Assembly (NCBI GenBank): GCA_020638975.1
Contig: JACKHN010000003.1
Span: 310,001 to 374,000 of the forward strand
Origin: Planctomycetaceae bacterium
Lineage (GTDB): Bacteria > Planctomycetota > Planctomycetia > Pirellulales > Pirellulaceae
Reading direction: 5' to 3'
Length of the DNA: 64,000 nucleotides
The notes beneath the pieces are model-generated. The model did no database searches and was not told where the DNA came from. It worked only from the letters and a program-made list of their open reading frames with translations. Below are positions 19,543-28,252 of this stretch, piece after piece (the stretch's first letter is position 1; every line of letters starts with the position of its first letter). The position numbers were made by a program, and so were the translations under genes.

Positions 19543-20832
19543 TTAACGCAGGCTTGGCTTCGATAATTGGACGCAGACGAGCTGACCTCCCTGACCGCTG
19601 TTGTCCCGAAACAGGAACTTGCCGTTCGATAAAGCCGGCAGTGCACGCGTTGTGTCACTGCTGACTTGCGCTGTCGCCGTCTCGCGATAGGACTCCGAGT
19701 CGACTTCCGCAAGCCGCAACTTGCCGTCCACACCAAGCAGCAAGAGTTGCTTGCCGACAAGGATCACATGTGCGACGCCAAATCCGGGGACTGTCCACTT
19801 CACGTCACCAGACTTCGCCTCGAAGCAACGAAGCACGCCGTTGGAATAGTCTTCGCGACCGTGCGTCCCGTACAAAAAACCATCACGATAGACACAGGTC
19901 GAGTATTGGCTCGACATCACGTTGTCGTTGGCCCACAGAACTTTCGCGTCGTCGCGATTGATTCGAGAAAGATTCGCTCCGACACCGTAGCTTGAAGATA
20001 CGAAGAGCAAGTCATCGAATACTAGCGGCGTTGCTCCGTTGACCGTCGGGCCACGGGCTCCGAAGGGGAATCGAAAGAGTACCTCTCCTGAATCCGGATC
20101 GACCGAGACGGTACTCAGTCGAGTTACGAAGATGGCATGCGATTGACCGTTGATGGTTGCGAGCGTTGGCGACGAGTAGCTTGCCCCTTCGTCCGTGGCC
20201 TGCCAGGCAGTTTGTCCAGTTGCCAAATCAAACGCTACCAAACCCGCTCCGCGTCCGCCGATGTTCACGATCAGTTTCCCTGCCGCCACAATCGGAGTGC
20301 TTCCCGCGCCAAAGTATCCCTCTTGGCCATCAAAGTCCTGGTAGGCTTCCCGAGACCACACTTTGCCACCGTCTTTCAGGCTGACGCAGTGCAAATCCCC
20401 AGCCGCACCAAACAGGTAGACTCGACCTTCGTGAATCAGCGGGACACTTCGCGGACCGAGGTCCGGATTGACGCCGCCACCATACGTGGCGTCGAAATCG
20501 CTCTTCCAGAGCGACTTGCCAGTGTCAGCGTCGAGAGCTTCCACTCGTTCGGCATTACCAACGCGATGAAACAAAATAACCCGGTCGCCAACCACGGCAG
20601 GGCCAGCGTAGCCCTGCCCAATCTCATAGCTCCACAGACGCTTCGGTCCTTCCGACGACCACTTGGGAATCACAGGTTCGTCGCGAGCTTCACCGTTGCG
20701 AGATGGGCCCAGTATCTGAGGCCAATCGCCCGCTTGGCACCGTTGCGAAGCAACTAGGAGCAGGACGCACACGAACAGCCCGTCGGTAACGAGAGAAAGC
20801 AAGGAGCCTCGGTCGAATCGGCGATAGGTCAT
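19543..20832 (-). CDS. Secreted PQQ-type beta-propeller repeat protein
   Basis: 429 residues with a signal-peptide-like N-terminus (hydrophobic LVTDGLFVCVLLLVA, then SQRCQA before GDWPQILGPSRNG). The rest consists of beta-propeller repeats of the PQQ-like/outer-membrane BamB-like type, with recurring motifs such as VEALDADTGKSLWKSDF, LVAFDLATGQTAWQA, TVSVDPDSGEVLF and LRCFEAKSGDVKW. The WPQILGPxRNG opening is common in planctomycete propeller proteins. No PQQ-binding catalytic residues are evident, so a scaffold or binding role outside the cytoplasm is more likely than a dehydrogenase. The ATG at 20832 was chosen because the signal peptide follows directly and AAGG lies upstream. The longer frame to 21111 would add an unstructured leader overlapping the divergent gene. 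Confidence 0.85.
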   Translation of the reverse strand: MTYRRFDRGSLLSLVTDGLFVCVLLLVASQRCQAGDWPQILGPSRNGEARDEPVIPKWSSEGPKRLWSYEIGQGYAGPAVVGDRVILFHRVGNAERVEALDADTGKSLWKSDFDATYGGGVNPDLGPRSVPLIHEGRVYLFGAAGDLHCVSLKDGGKVWSREAYQDFDGQEGYFGAGSTPIVAAGKLIVNIGGRGAGLVAFDLATGQTAWQATDEGASYSSPTLATINGQSHAIFVTRLSTVSVDPDSGEVLFRFPFGARGPTVNGATPLVFDDLLFVSSSYGVGANLSRINRDDAKVLWANDNVMSSQYSTCVYRDGFLYGTHGREDYSNGVLRCFEAKSGDVKWTVPGFGVAHVILVGKQLLLLGVDGKLRLAEVDSESYRETATAQVSSDTTRALPALSNGKFLFRDNSGQGGQLVCVQLSKPSLR

Positions 20833-20971
20833 AGCAAAATGCCTTAAAGTGAACGTGCAAAACAGCTTGGCAAGGCCCCTACAATTCCTCGCGATTGGAG
20901 TACAATACGGCCAAAGCGTCAAGCTTGGCGTCTCACCCTGCACCATCCCTGTCGCATCAATAGAAGCACTC

Positions 20972-22027
20972 GTGGCTCGTACTCTCCGGCTCTGGCAGAA
21001 GAAACGCGGCGGTCGCCGAACAGGCTCCCGGCTGGCCGGGAGTGTCGGCGAAGCGGTCTTTTTCGGGATTCTGTTTCTGTTGGGAGCCGTCTCGCTGACC
21101 ACGGTAATCACCTCGCAGGTAATGAATCCGACGCCCGAGATTTATCAGTTTGGCTTTGGATTCTGGTTGATGGTCCTGGTGATGGCCTCCTTCGCGTTGA
21201 TGGGTGGCATCGGCATCGTGTTGAGTGCCATCCACGCCGGCACATCCGCCGAACGTCGCTCGGCGCTCGTGAAGCATGCGGTCGGGATGGAACTGATCAG
21301 CGAAGCCATGCCAACATCGCTTGAATTCCCCAATGTTCCGCGTGATGCGTATTTGACGAATAGTCCCGGCGTCAAGCTGAAATACCGATTGCCCACCGAT
21401 CAGGCGCCAGTCTGGCGGCTTGGCTTATTGGCCTTGATCTTTCTCGTCTCGACGGGAGTCACATCGGTGCTGCTCGTGATCGTTGTGAACCATCACGTGG
21501 CCGGGAGCCCTGATTGGTTCTTGACGTTTTTTGCCGCTCCCTTGGTCATCGCGACCTTGTGGACCATCCGGTATTTCTTCAGCGAGCTTCGGCGGCAGAC
21601 TCGCTTCGGTCCGACTTGCATCGAGATCAGCAGCCACCCCTTGCATCCGAACAGCGAGTGTGAGATTTTCGTAACTCAGGCGGGTCGATTGTCACTCAAG
21701 TCGTTGGTTCTCTCGCTGGTATGCGAGGAGGAAGCGACTTATTCCCAGGGAACGGATATTCGCACAGAAACTAGAGTCGTATCGCGGCAGGAAGTCCTTC
21801 GCCAAGAGTCGGTCCGTATCGAAGACGGAGCGCCGCTGGAGTGTCAGGGCAAGCTAGTCGTCCCCAATCAAGTCATGCATTCAATGCAATCGGGTCACAA
21901 TGCCGTCCGTTGGAGGCTCGTAGTCGTCGGAAAATCAGAGCGATCGGGCACCCTAAGAAGAAGCTTTCCTGTTATCGTATACCCTACCTTGCCACATACA
22001 ACGAACAACGCCAATCATGGAAGATAG
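20972..22027 (+). CDS. Membrane protein with arrestin-like C-terminal domain
   Basis: About 351 residues from GTG at 20972; a longer in-frame GTG at 20849 is possible but would overlap the divergent propeller gene. After a basic start (RTLRLWQKKRGGRRTGSR) there are two hydrophobic segments at about residues 27-48 and 62-88, a cytoplasmic-looking loop, and two more at about 150-176 and 182-200. The C-terminal 150 residues are beta-rich and resemble an arrestin-like domain (SECEIFVTQAGRLSLKSLVLSLVCEEEA). I do not recognise a named family. It heads a three-gene set with short or no gaps (22098-22496, 22493-23110), so the products probably work together. Confidence 0.65.
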   Translation: MARTLRLWQKKRGGRRTGSRLAGSVGEAVFFGILFLLGAVSLTTVITSQVMNPTPEIYQFGFGFWLMVLVMASFALMGGIGIVLSAIHAGTSAERRSALVKHAVGMELISEAMPTSLEFPNVPRDAYLTNSPGVKLKYRLPTDQAPVWRLGLLALIFLVSTGVTSVLLVIVVNHHVAGSPDWFLTFFAAPLVIATLWTIRYFFSELRRQTRFGPTCIEISSHPLHPNSECEIFVTQAGRLSLKSLVLSLVCEEEATYSQGTDIRTETRVVSRQEVLRQESVRIEDGAPLECQGKLVVPNQVMHSMQSGHNAVRWRLVVVGKSERSGTLRRSFPVIVYPTLPHTTNNANHGR

Positions 22028-22097
22028 CCCGAACGGCGGTCTCGCGACCTTGTCGAGAACGCGTTCCAGCGGAACTTGGAAAACCGTCGGAAGCCTC

Positions 22098-22496
22098 ATG
22101 GAACCGTTGCTCAGTTTACAAATCGCCGAGCCGCGTCGCATTTATCAGCCCGGAGACGAGCTGGAATGGGAATGCCAAATTGATGCGATCGAAGCGAACG
22201 AAATCCAGGCGGTTGAAACGTCGGTGCTGTGGTACACCGAAGGCAAGGGTGATGAGGATCTGGGCGTCCATTTTTTCAACCGGCGAGTGCCCAGCGACAG
22301 CGAAGATCGTGACCTGCGACCGATGCATCGCTTTACGACGATCCTGCCGAACAGCCCGCTGAGCTACTCGGGCAAGATCGTGAAAGTTCGGTGGTGCGCA
22401 CGGGTGCGGCTGTTTCTGAAGAAGGGCAAGGAGCTGTACTTTGAACAGCCCTTCACGCTTGGCAATGTCGCAGCCGCTCAAGACGATCCATCGTGA
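22098..22496 (+). CDS. Hypothetical arrestin-like protein
   Basis: 132 residues from the ATG at 22098, which has a GGAAG-type ribosome binding site. An upstream in-frame ATG at 22017 overlaps the end of the preceding gene by 11 bases and is an alternative. The sequence (MEPLLSLQIAEPRRIYQPGDELEWECQID...) looks like a single arrestin/immunoglobulin-like beta-sandwich, with the pattern xxYQPGDELxWECxI common to arrestin-like N-domains. No signal peptide or membrane helix. It is flanked by a membrane protein whose C-terminus also looks arrestin-like and by a P-loop ATPase that overlaps it by four bases. Function unknown. Confidence 0.65.
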   Translation: MEPLLSLQIAEPRRIYQPGDELEWECQIDAIEANEIQAVETSVLWYTEGKGDEDLGVHFFNRRVPSDSEDRDLRPMHRFTTILPNSPLSYSGKIVKVRWCARVRLFLKKGKELYFEQPFTLGNVAAAQDDPS

Positions 22497-23110
22497 ACGA
22501 AGATCGCCGACGGATTTTCCCCGACCAGAATCCTTTCTCGACCGCCGCCGTGAAGCCCGGCGCGATGGCCTTCCGGTTTTACGGAGAGACGCGCGCAGCG
22601 GAATTGGTGACGAAGTTGGAAACGAATCAATGGCGAGGCGAAATCGTCGGGCCTCATGGTTCGGGAAAGTCGACGTTGCTTCAGACGATCTACCCGTTGC
22701 TTGAGGCCGCGGGCCGCGAAGTGTGTCAGTACATCGCCAAGCCAAAAGACAATCAGCTTCCGATGTCTGCGACCGACCGGTCGGCTTGGAACAAGTCGAC
22801 ACAAGTGGTCGTCGAGGGCTACGAATTGCTAAGCCGCAGCAACCGGAAGTTGCTTGACCGTGCGTGCCACGAAGTCGGTGCCGGACTGCTGATCACTTGC
22901 CACAAGCCACAAGGCCTGCCATCGCTATTTCATACGGCGATCACCATCGAGTTGGCGGTCTCGATCGTCACGCATTTGCTCCCGTCCGAGTGCAAGTTCA
23001 TTTCGGACGCTGATGTGCGCAACAGCTTCTCACGCCATGGTCAAAATCTGCGCGAATTGCTGTTCGAGATGTACGATCTCTACGAACAGCGCCGGCCACG
23101 GCTGTCTTGA
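22493..23110 (+). CDS. P-loop ATPase of unknown function
   Basis: 205 residues starting at GTG 22493, which overlaps the stop of the preceding gene by four bases and indicates translational coupling. A Walker A motif, GPHGSGKST, lies at about residues 53-61, with a likely Walker B strand TQVVVEGYE near 104. The sequence LLITCHKPQGLP near 143 resembles the sensor segment of AAA-type or ABC-like small ATPases. No membrane segments. With its two upstream partners it forms a compact module: a membrane protein, an arrestin-like protein and a cytosolic ATPase. I cannot assign a substrate. Confidence 0.75.
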   Translation: MNEDRRRIFPDQNPFSTAAVKPGAMAFRFYGETRAAELVTKLETNQWRGEIVGPHGSGKSTLLQTIYPLLEAAGREVCQYIAKPKDNQLPMSATDRSAWNKSTQVVVEGYELLSRSNRKLLDRACHEVGAGLLITCHKPQGLPSLFHTAITIELAVSIVTHLLPSECKFISDADVRNSFSRHGQNLRELLFEMYDLYEQRRPRLS

Positions 23111-23251
23111 AACCACAGGAGTGCGCCGCGATTTAGCCGTCGCTGCACGCATCCGTAATCTAAGGTTGAGCAGAAGGTCCGTTCGAGCTTGGCGACTGCT
23201 AAAGGTCAATCGGACGAATAATCATCACAACCGGAATGGCCGGAGCGGAAC

Positions 23252-24190
23252 ATGGTTCCAAAACAGTGCTTAAAGTGGAGCTTGTGTGCGATTGCGTTGA
23301 CGTTGTTTGACGCTGGTGTTGCTCAAGCAGAGGTGTGGACTTCTGCCAGCGATTGCGGCTGCAATAGTCAATCCTCTCCGATGAGTTGGACTCAGCCACT
23401 CGCGTCATCGCCCGTCGGCCAGTCGCATTGGATAACGCCGGCCCCACCGTACAACTCATCCTGGGCGCGAGTACCCGTGACGAACTATCGACCCCAAGTC
23501 GTGATCGATCCAACGACTGGCGTGAACGTTACAACAATCCAGCCGTGCAATACCTACGAATGGCAGCCACGACGGACGCCGGGCTGCTCGTTATGGCAAA
23601 GCCTTGTCAACTGGTTTCGCTGTAATTGCTTTTGCACGAGAAGACCGTCGATGTGCTCATCCGCAACAAATTGCCCGCCGGGCAGCGAATGGGTTGTCAG
23701 CACTTCCGAGCCCACGGGCACGCCCTACTATGCACCATCAACCAGTGTGCCTTCAACCAGTGCGCCTTCAACCAACGGGCGTTTGGTACCAGTGCCTTCG
23801 GGCGCCTCACCGGCGACAATCGTCCCAGCCGATCGTCGCCCGCAACTGGACCCGCTACCCTCGCAGTCCGGTGGCCAGAACTCCGCTTCGCGTATGACAC
23901 CCCAGAAAGCAGAGATCTTCGTGCGAACGCTTGACGATTCGGAAAGCTTCCTTGAACTTACGCCTCCCTTAGTCGCGCCTCGTCACCAAGCCTCGGAACC
24001 CGACGCCTCGGATGGAATGCAACACGTCCCCGAGTTACTCGACGTCGATATCAACGCGAAGACGGCATTGGGACACGAGTCGACGCTCGATCTCGTTCCG
24101 GTCAGCTGGGCAAGCCCCGCACCATCGGCAGTAAGAAAGTTGCCGACGGATGAAGTCTGGGACGATACAGGCTGGCGATCCGAGCAATGA
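23252..24190 (+). CDS. Secreted Cys- and Pro/Ser-rich hypothetical protein
   Basis: 312 residues with a clear signal peptide (SLCAIALTLFDAGVAQA, cleavage near residue 26). The mature protein has a Cys-rich central part (residues 98-145; motifs TPGCSLWQSLVNWFRCNCFC and CSSATNC) and then a Thr/Ser/Pro-rich stretch with near-repeats (TSVPSTSAPST). This gives a low-complexity linker to an acidic C-terminus. The ATG at 23252 follows GGAG with good spacing. I recognise no enzymatic domain. It is probably an envelope-associated structural protein. Confidence 0.7.
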   Translation: MVPKQCLKWSLCAIALTLFDAGVAQAEVWTSASDCGCNSQSSPMSWTQPLASSPVGQSHWITPAPPYNSSWARVPVTNYRPQVVIDPTTGVNVTTIQPCNTYEWQPRRTPGCSLWQSLVNWFRCNCFCTRRPSMCSSATNCPPGSEWVVSTSEPTGTPYYAPSTSVPSTSAPSTNGRLVPVPSGASPATIVPADRRPQLDPLPSQSGGQNSASRMTPQKAEIFVRTLDDSESFLELTPPLVAPRHQASEPDASDGMQHVPELLDVDINAKTALGHESTLDLVPVSWASPAPSAVRKLPTDEVWDDTGWRSEQ

Positions 24191-24298
24191 GCGGAAACGA
24201 TCTGTCGCAGTGCGTGCGTCAGTGGTCGAATACTCACGCGTTCGCTAGACTCGCTGGCTAAACTTCTCGCCGCTTCGTCTCCACTAGCTGCCTTGCCA

Positions 24299-25294
24299 AT
24301 GCCCGCGAATCTTACCCACAAGTATTTGAAGGCCGAGCAAGCGTATCGTCGCGCCGTGACACTGGACGAAGAGTTGGCATGCTTGCAGGAGATGCTGCGA
24401 GAAATCCCCAAACACAAAGGGACCGACCGGCTGCAAGCGGACCTCAAACACAAGATCCGTCGCACGAAACAGGACCTCGAACAGCAGCAAAAGCGAGGCG
24501 TCGGCAAGCCCTCGAACTTTCGACTCGCTCGCCAAGGCGCGGGACGCGTCGTGCTGATCGGCGGCCCCAATGCCGGCAAAAGCCAACTGCTCGCAAGCCT
24601 CACTCGCGCGACACCGGAAGTCGCTCCCTATCCCTTCACGACGCGAGATCACACGCCTGGGATGATGACTTGGGAAGACGTTGCGATTCAAGTCGTTGAC
24701 ACTCCACCGATAACCGCCGACTTGTTTGATTCAACTACTCAGACACTGATTCGCGGAGCCGATTTAGTCGTACTTGTCGTCGATCTCGGTGCCGATGAAG
24801 GCATCGACCAATTGCAAGAGTTGCTTGGGCGACTCAACAACACGAAAACTCGATTAGCCGCTGACTCGTATCTTGATGAAGGCGACATCGGCGTCTCGTA
24901 CACCAAAACGATCGTCGCTCTCAACAAGAGTGACCTGCAGGAAGCGTCGGAACGAATGCAGCTTTTGCACGAGTTGGACGCGTACAGGATGGCGGAGTAT
25001 TGTATCAGCGCTCAAAACGCCGATTCACTTGTAGGTTTACGTAATGCCATCTTCGAAGCACTTGACATAGTCCGCGTCTACACGAAGACACCCAGCGAAA
25101 AGACGCCTGACTACAGCCATCCCTTCACCATCCATCGTGGTCAACCACTGCTCGAAGTGGCCGAGCAAGTTCACAAAGACTTTGCCCTGAAATTGAAATA
25201 TGCAAAGGTCTGGAGCGAGCCAACGCACGCGGGCACGATCGTCAAAGCGAATTACGTGCCGCGCGATCGGGATGTTGTCGAGTTTCACGTTTAA
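24299..25294 (+). CDS. Obg/DRG-related GTPase with C-terminal TGS domain
   Basis: 331 residues from ATG 24299 (a TTG two codons upstream is possible). The first 75 residues are a charged coiled-coil (DEELACLQEMLREIPKHKGT). The GTPase domain follows with G1 GGPNAGKS near residue 88, the switch region YPFTTRDHTPGMM, G3 DTPP, and G4 NKSD near 203. The last 75 residues (YTKTPSEKTPDYSHPFTIHRG...HAGTIVKANYVPRDRDVVEFHV) form a TGS domain, as in DRG-type GTPases. Such proteins generally act at ribosomes or bind RNA. The exact target of this planctomycete form is unknown. It is flanked by unrelated genes and is probably monocistronic. Confidence 0.85.
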   Translation: MPANLTHKYLKAEQAYRRAVTLDEELACLQEMLREIPKHKGTDRLQADLKHKIRRTKQDLEQQQKRGVGKPSNFRLARQGAGRVVLIGGPNAGKSQLLASLTRATPEVAPYPFTTRDHTPGMMTWEDVAIQVVDTPPITADLFDSTTQTLIRGADLVVLVVDLGADEGIDQLQELLGRLNNTKTRLAADSYLDEGDIGVSYTKTIVALNKSDLQEASERMQLLHELDAYRMAEYCISAQNADSLVGLRNAIFEALDIVRVYTKTPSEKTPDYSHPFTIHRGQPLLEVAEQVHKDFALKLKYAKVWSEPTHAGTIVKANYVPRDRDVVEFHV

Positions 25295-25319
25295 AAGAGT
25301 GAAGCGAGCATCAGCCGGA

Positions 25320-26110
25320 GTTGTGAAGTGGTATTCTTTTGTCATTGCGAAACGTATACGGTCGGGCCCGTCCGTCGTTGGTTGCCGACTCCTGTGATGT
25401 CAACAGAAATTGGAAGCACCATGTGTATTTGGCTGCTGCCTGGCCTGCCAATAGGCATCGCCGCGTTAGACGGTTTGCTGACTCAAGACGTGGCTCTCAT
25501 AGCGGTCGAAGGACTTGTCACGAGGGGATCGTATGCCTCCGACGGCTTTGCCCATGCGATTGATCTCACCGTTAACGAAGTCGCAACCGGCGATGTCTCC
25601 GTTAGGGCGCGGAGTGCTGCAGGCGGTTGCTCATGGTGATATTCCCATGGAGGAACTGCGTGTCGTTGGCGACCCGGTGTTGCTGCATGGCGAGCGCACG
25701 GACAGACCACAGAAGGGCGGGGACCGTGAAACCGAACTCGTAGTCAATAGTATTGTTGGTCAATAAACGACAGTTGCCTGCTGACTATACGATCCATAGT
25801 GTTGAGTTTTCAACGCGAATCGAACGCAGTAGTTGGGTTGCCATCCGACAGTTTCCGCAATTGCATACCAATCCCGTCAATGTGATCATCGACGAGCAGC
25901 CAGTTCGTGCTTCGCGAAATAGCGAATTGTGGTGTGCCGAGATGACGAAGCTGTTGTGGATGAATCGGAGAAGTCGCATCGCGGATCACGAACGATCCGA
26001 AGCTGAAGAAACCTTCCAGAGAGCCATCCGGCGGTATGAACAGATCGTCCGCGAATGTCCTGCGGAATCATCAGGCTGCTATCTCGTAATTGCCTGCGGG
26101 ATGGCGTACC
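25320..26110 (+). pseudogene. Decayed C-terminal fragment resembling a CehA/McbA-type metallohydrolase
   Basis: No single frame is open, but successive fragments in different frames read like the C-terminal part of one protein. These are SDGFAHAIDLTVNEVATGDVSV near 25540-25610, then ELRVVGDPVLLHGERTDRPQK near 25655-25720 with ELVVNSIV, and finally LPADYTIHSVEFSTRIERSS through HTNPVNVIIDEQPVRASR to ERSEAEETFQRAIRRYEQI at 25770-26060. From memory, the last block matches the tail of planctomycete CehA/McbA (PHP-like) metallohydrolases. The N-terminal catalytic part is absent. I infer a relic with at least two frameshifts. Confidence 0.6.
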
Positions 26111-26155
26111 ATTCACACTTCGCCGACTGCCCTGATCCTCGCGAAGTATCACGCC

Positions 26156-27460
26156 GTGTCCAAACCCGCCCCTCACGCTGCACCGAACTCCCACTCCCAT
26201 CACGGTGAGGGTACGGTGCTGTGGACGATCTGGCTTGCGTACGGAGCGTTCTACTTTTGTCGCACCAACATCTCGGCGGCCGTGCCTGGCCTTAAGGAGT
26301 CCGTTGACGCTGGTGGGCTCGGGCTATCGGCGACGGAAATCAGCTACATTCTCGGAGCAACGAAGATCGCCTATGCGACCGGCCAGTTGCTCAATGGCCA
26401 GTTATCGGAACAAGTTTCGCCTCGCAAGCTGCTTGCAATTGGAATGTTGGGAACGGCGATACTGAACGTCCTGTTCGGGTTCGGTACCGCCTTGTACTTT
26501 CTAATCTTTATTTGGGCCTGCAACGGATACGCGCAGTCGCTTGGATGGACGCCGTGTGTCCGTGTACTGGCAAATTGGTTCCCGGTGGCGAGTCGTGGCA
26601 AAGTGATCGGATTCGTTGGCACTGGGTATCAGGCAACGGCGGTCGCGACATTCTTAGTCTCAGGCTACGCTGCACAGACATTTGGCTGGCGCGGAGCGTT
26701 GTGGGTTCCTGCAGGGATCATGGCTCTTTCAGCGATTGTCATGTTGGTGTTTCTGCGCGAACATCCACCCTCTGCAACTGGCGACGATTTCGAAGGCGAG
26801 TCGCCGGCCAAGCTTGGTCCACGCAATGATCCGAGAAACTCGGTGTGGGAGAACTTTCTCCTCACGATTTCGAATCCGTCGTTGTGGCTGCTTGGCATCT
26901 CGCTCGGCTTGTTGAACGCTTGCCGTTACGGTTTTTTGGACTGGGGGCTGACGCATCTGAAGGAAGTCCAGGAAACCGGTGTTGGACTGGCTGCGTTGAA
27001 ATATGCCGTCTTGCCGCTCGGGGCAGTGGCCGGATCGTATGTCGCTGGTTGGGCGACCGATCGCTTCTTTGGCAGTCGACGTGCGCCAGTTACGTGCATC
27101 TTGCTGGTTGCACTCGCGCTGTTGAGCCTTACTTATGACTACGTCGCGCGCACAAGCATGCCTGCGACGATCGTGTTGTTGGTATGCATCGGCTTCTGCA
27201 TCTATGGACCGCAAGTGCTGCTTGTCGGGACGGCACCTGCTGACCTCGCTCGTCGCGGCACGTCAGCGGCTGCCGCTGGTTTCGTAAACTGTTTGGGATA
27301 CGTGGGGGCAGCTTCAGGAGACTACTTCACAGGACGATCGCTGGACGCCTACGGATGGGAGCGTGCGATCTTCATCTGGGCGGCGTGGGCGTTGGGAGCT
27401 GCGATCGCCGCAGGATTGTTATGGAACGCCACGGCTGACCGTGGCGACAAGCAAGTTTGA
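26156..27460 (+). CDS. MFS transporter, organophosphate:phosphate antiporter-like
   Basis: About 434 residues with twelve predicted membrane helices. The N-terminal motif FYFCRTNISAAVPG and the segment GWTPCVRVLANWFP fit the OPA (GlpT/UhpT-type) branch of the major facilitator superfamily, which exchanges phosphate for phosphorylated or phosphonate-like organic anions. GTG at 26156 was chosen; a TTG at 26090 would add 22 residues lying in the decayed gene upstream. The next gene, a cytidylyltransferase, starts 23 bp after the stop, so the two are probably co-transcribed. The cargo is unknown. A phospho-alcohol or phosphonate is suggested by the neighbour, not by the transporter sequence. Confidence 0.8.
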   Translation: MSKPAPHAAPNSHSHHGEGTVLWTIWLAYGAFYFCRTNISAAVPGLKESVDAGGLGLSATEISYILGATKIAYATGQLLNGQLSEQVSPRKLLAIGMLGTAILNVLFGFGTALYFLIFIWACNGYAQSLGWTPCVRVLANWFPVASRGKVIGFVGTGYQATAVATFLVSGYAAQTFGWRGALWVPAGIMALSAIVMLVFLREHPPSATGDDFEGESPAKLGPRNDPRNSVWENFLLTISNPSLWLLGISLGLLNACRYGFLDWGLTHLKEVQETGVGLAALKYAVLPLGAVAGSYVAGWATDRFFGSRRAPVTCILLVALALLSLTYDYVARTSMPATIVLLVCIGFCIYGPQVLLVGTAPADLARRGTSAAAAGFVNCLGYVGAASGDYFTGRSLDAYGWERAIFIWAAWALGAAIAAGLLWNATADRGDKQV

Positions 27461-27483
27461 TCGAAACTTGGAGCCTTGGACGC

Positions 27484-28251
27484 ATGAGAGCCATTATTAT
27501 TGGAGCAGGACGTGGAAGTCGGCTGATGCCAACGACCGCCGATACGCCGAAATGCTTCGCGGAAGTTAGCGGCCAGCGGTTGCTCGATTGGGCGATCGAC
27601 GCGTTTCATCAGAACGGTATCAATGATATCGTTTTCATTGGCGGATATCGCATCGACTGCGTCCAGGAGAATTATCCTCAGTTCACGTTCCGTCATAACA
27701 GCGATTGGCCAAACAACAACATTCTGGCGTCGCTGTTGTACGCCGAAGACTTGATGGACGAGCCGTTTGTTTGCTGCTACTCCGACGTTCTTTTCACACC
27801 CAAGATCGTCGAGCACGTTACGCGAAGCGAGGCGGATATTGCATTGGGGGTCGATAGCGAATGGCTCGTGCGCTATGAGCATCGAACTGAGCATCCCAGC
27901 GACGACGCCGAGAAAGTTACCGTTTCGAACGGCCATGTCACTCGCATTCATCGCGAGATCGACGAGTTGACGGCGCATGGCGAATTTATCGGGCTCGCGA
28001 AGTTTTCAACCATAGGTGCAGCCGCCTTTCGTGAACACTATCACCGCCGACGCCAAGAATTTGCGGGTCAGTCGTTCCGCGAAGCCAAAGTCTTCGAGAA
28101 GGCCTATCTGATCCATCTGTTGCAAGACATGATCGAAGCGGGACAGCGGATGGCTCATGTCGATACACCCGGCGGCTATATTGAGGTCGATACGCAACAG
28201 GACTTCGAATACGCTCGCGAATTTTGGACCTCCCGCCATTTGGAGAAGTGA
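27484..28251 (+). CDS. NTP transferase, phosphocholine/2-aminoethylphosphonate cytidylyltransferase-like (LicC/PntC type)
   Basis: 255 residues starting MRAIIIGAGRGSRLMP. The nucleotide-binding signature GAGRGSRLMPTTADTPKC, the segment NSDWPNNNILASLLYAEDL and YSDVLF (metal-binding Asp) are characteristic of sugar-phosphate-type nucleotidyltransferases. The NNILASL motif is seen particularly in LicC/PntC-like cytidylyltransferases. The ATG at 27484 is preceded by GGAG about 12 bases upstream. It sits between an OPA-type transporter and a MetE-like enzyme, separated from the latter by one base, so all three probably form one operon. The product may activate an imported phospho- or phosphono-compound with CTP (inference). 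Confidence 0.8.
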   Translation: MRAIIIGAGRGSRLMPTTADTPKCFAEVSGQRLLDWAIDAFHQNGINDIVFIGGYRIDCVQENYPQFTFRHNSDWPNNNILASLLYAEDLMDEPFVCCYSDVLFTPKIVEHVTRSEADIALGVDSEWLVRYEHRTEHPSDDAEKVTVSNGHVTRIHREIDELTAHGEFIGLAKFSTIGAAAFREHYHRRRQEFAGQSFREAKVFEKAYLIHLLQDMIEAGQRMAHVDTPGGYIEVDTQQDFEYAREFWTSRHLEK

Positions 28252-28252
28252 G

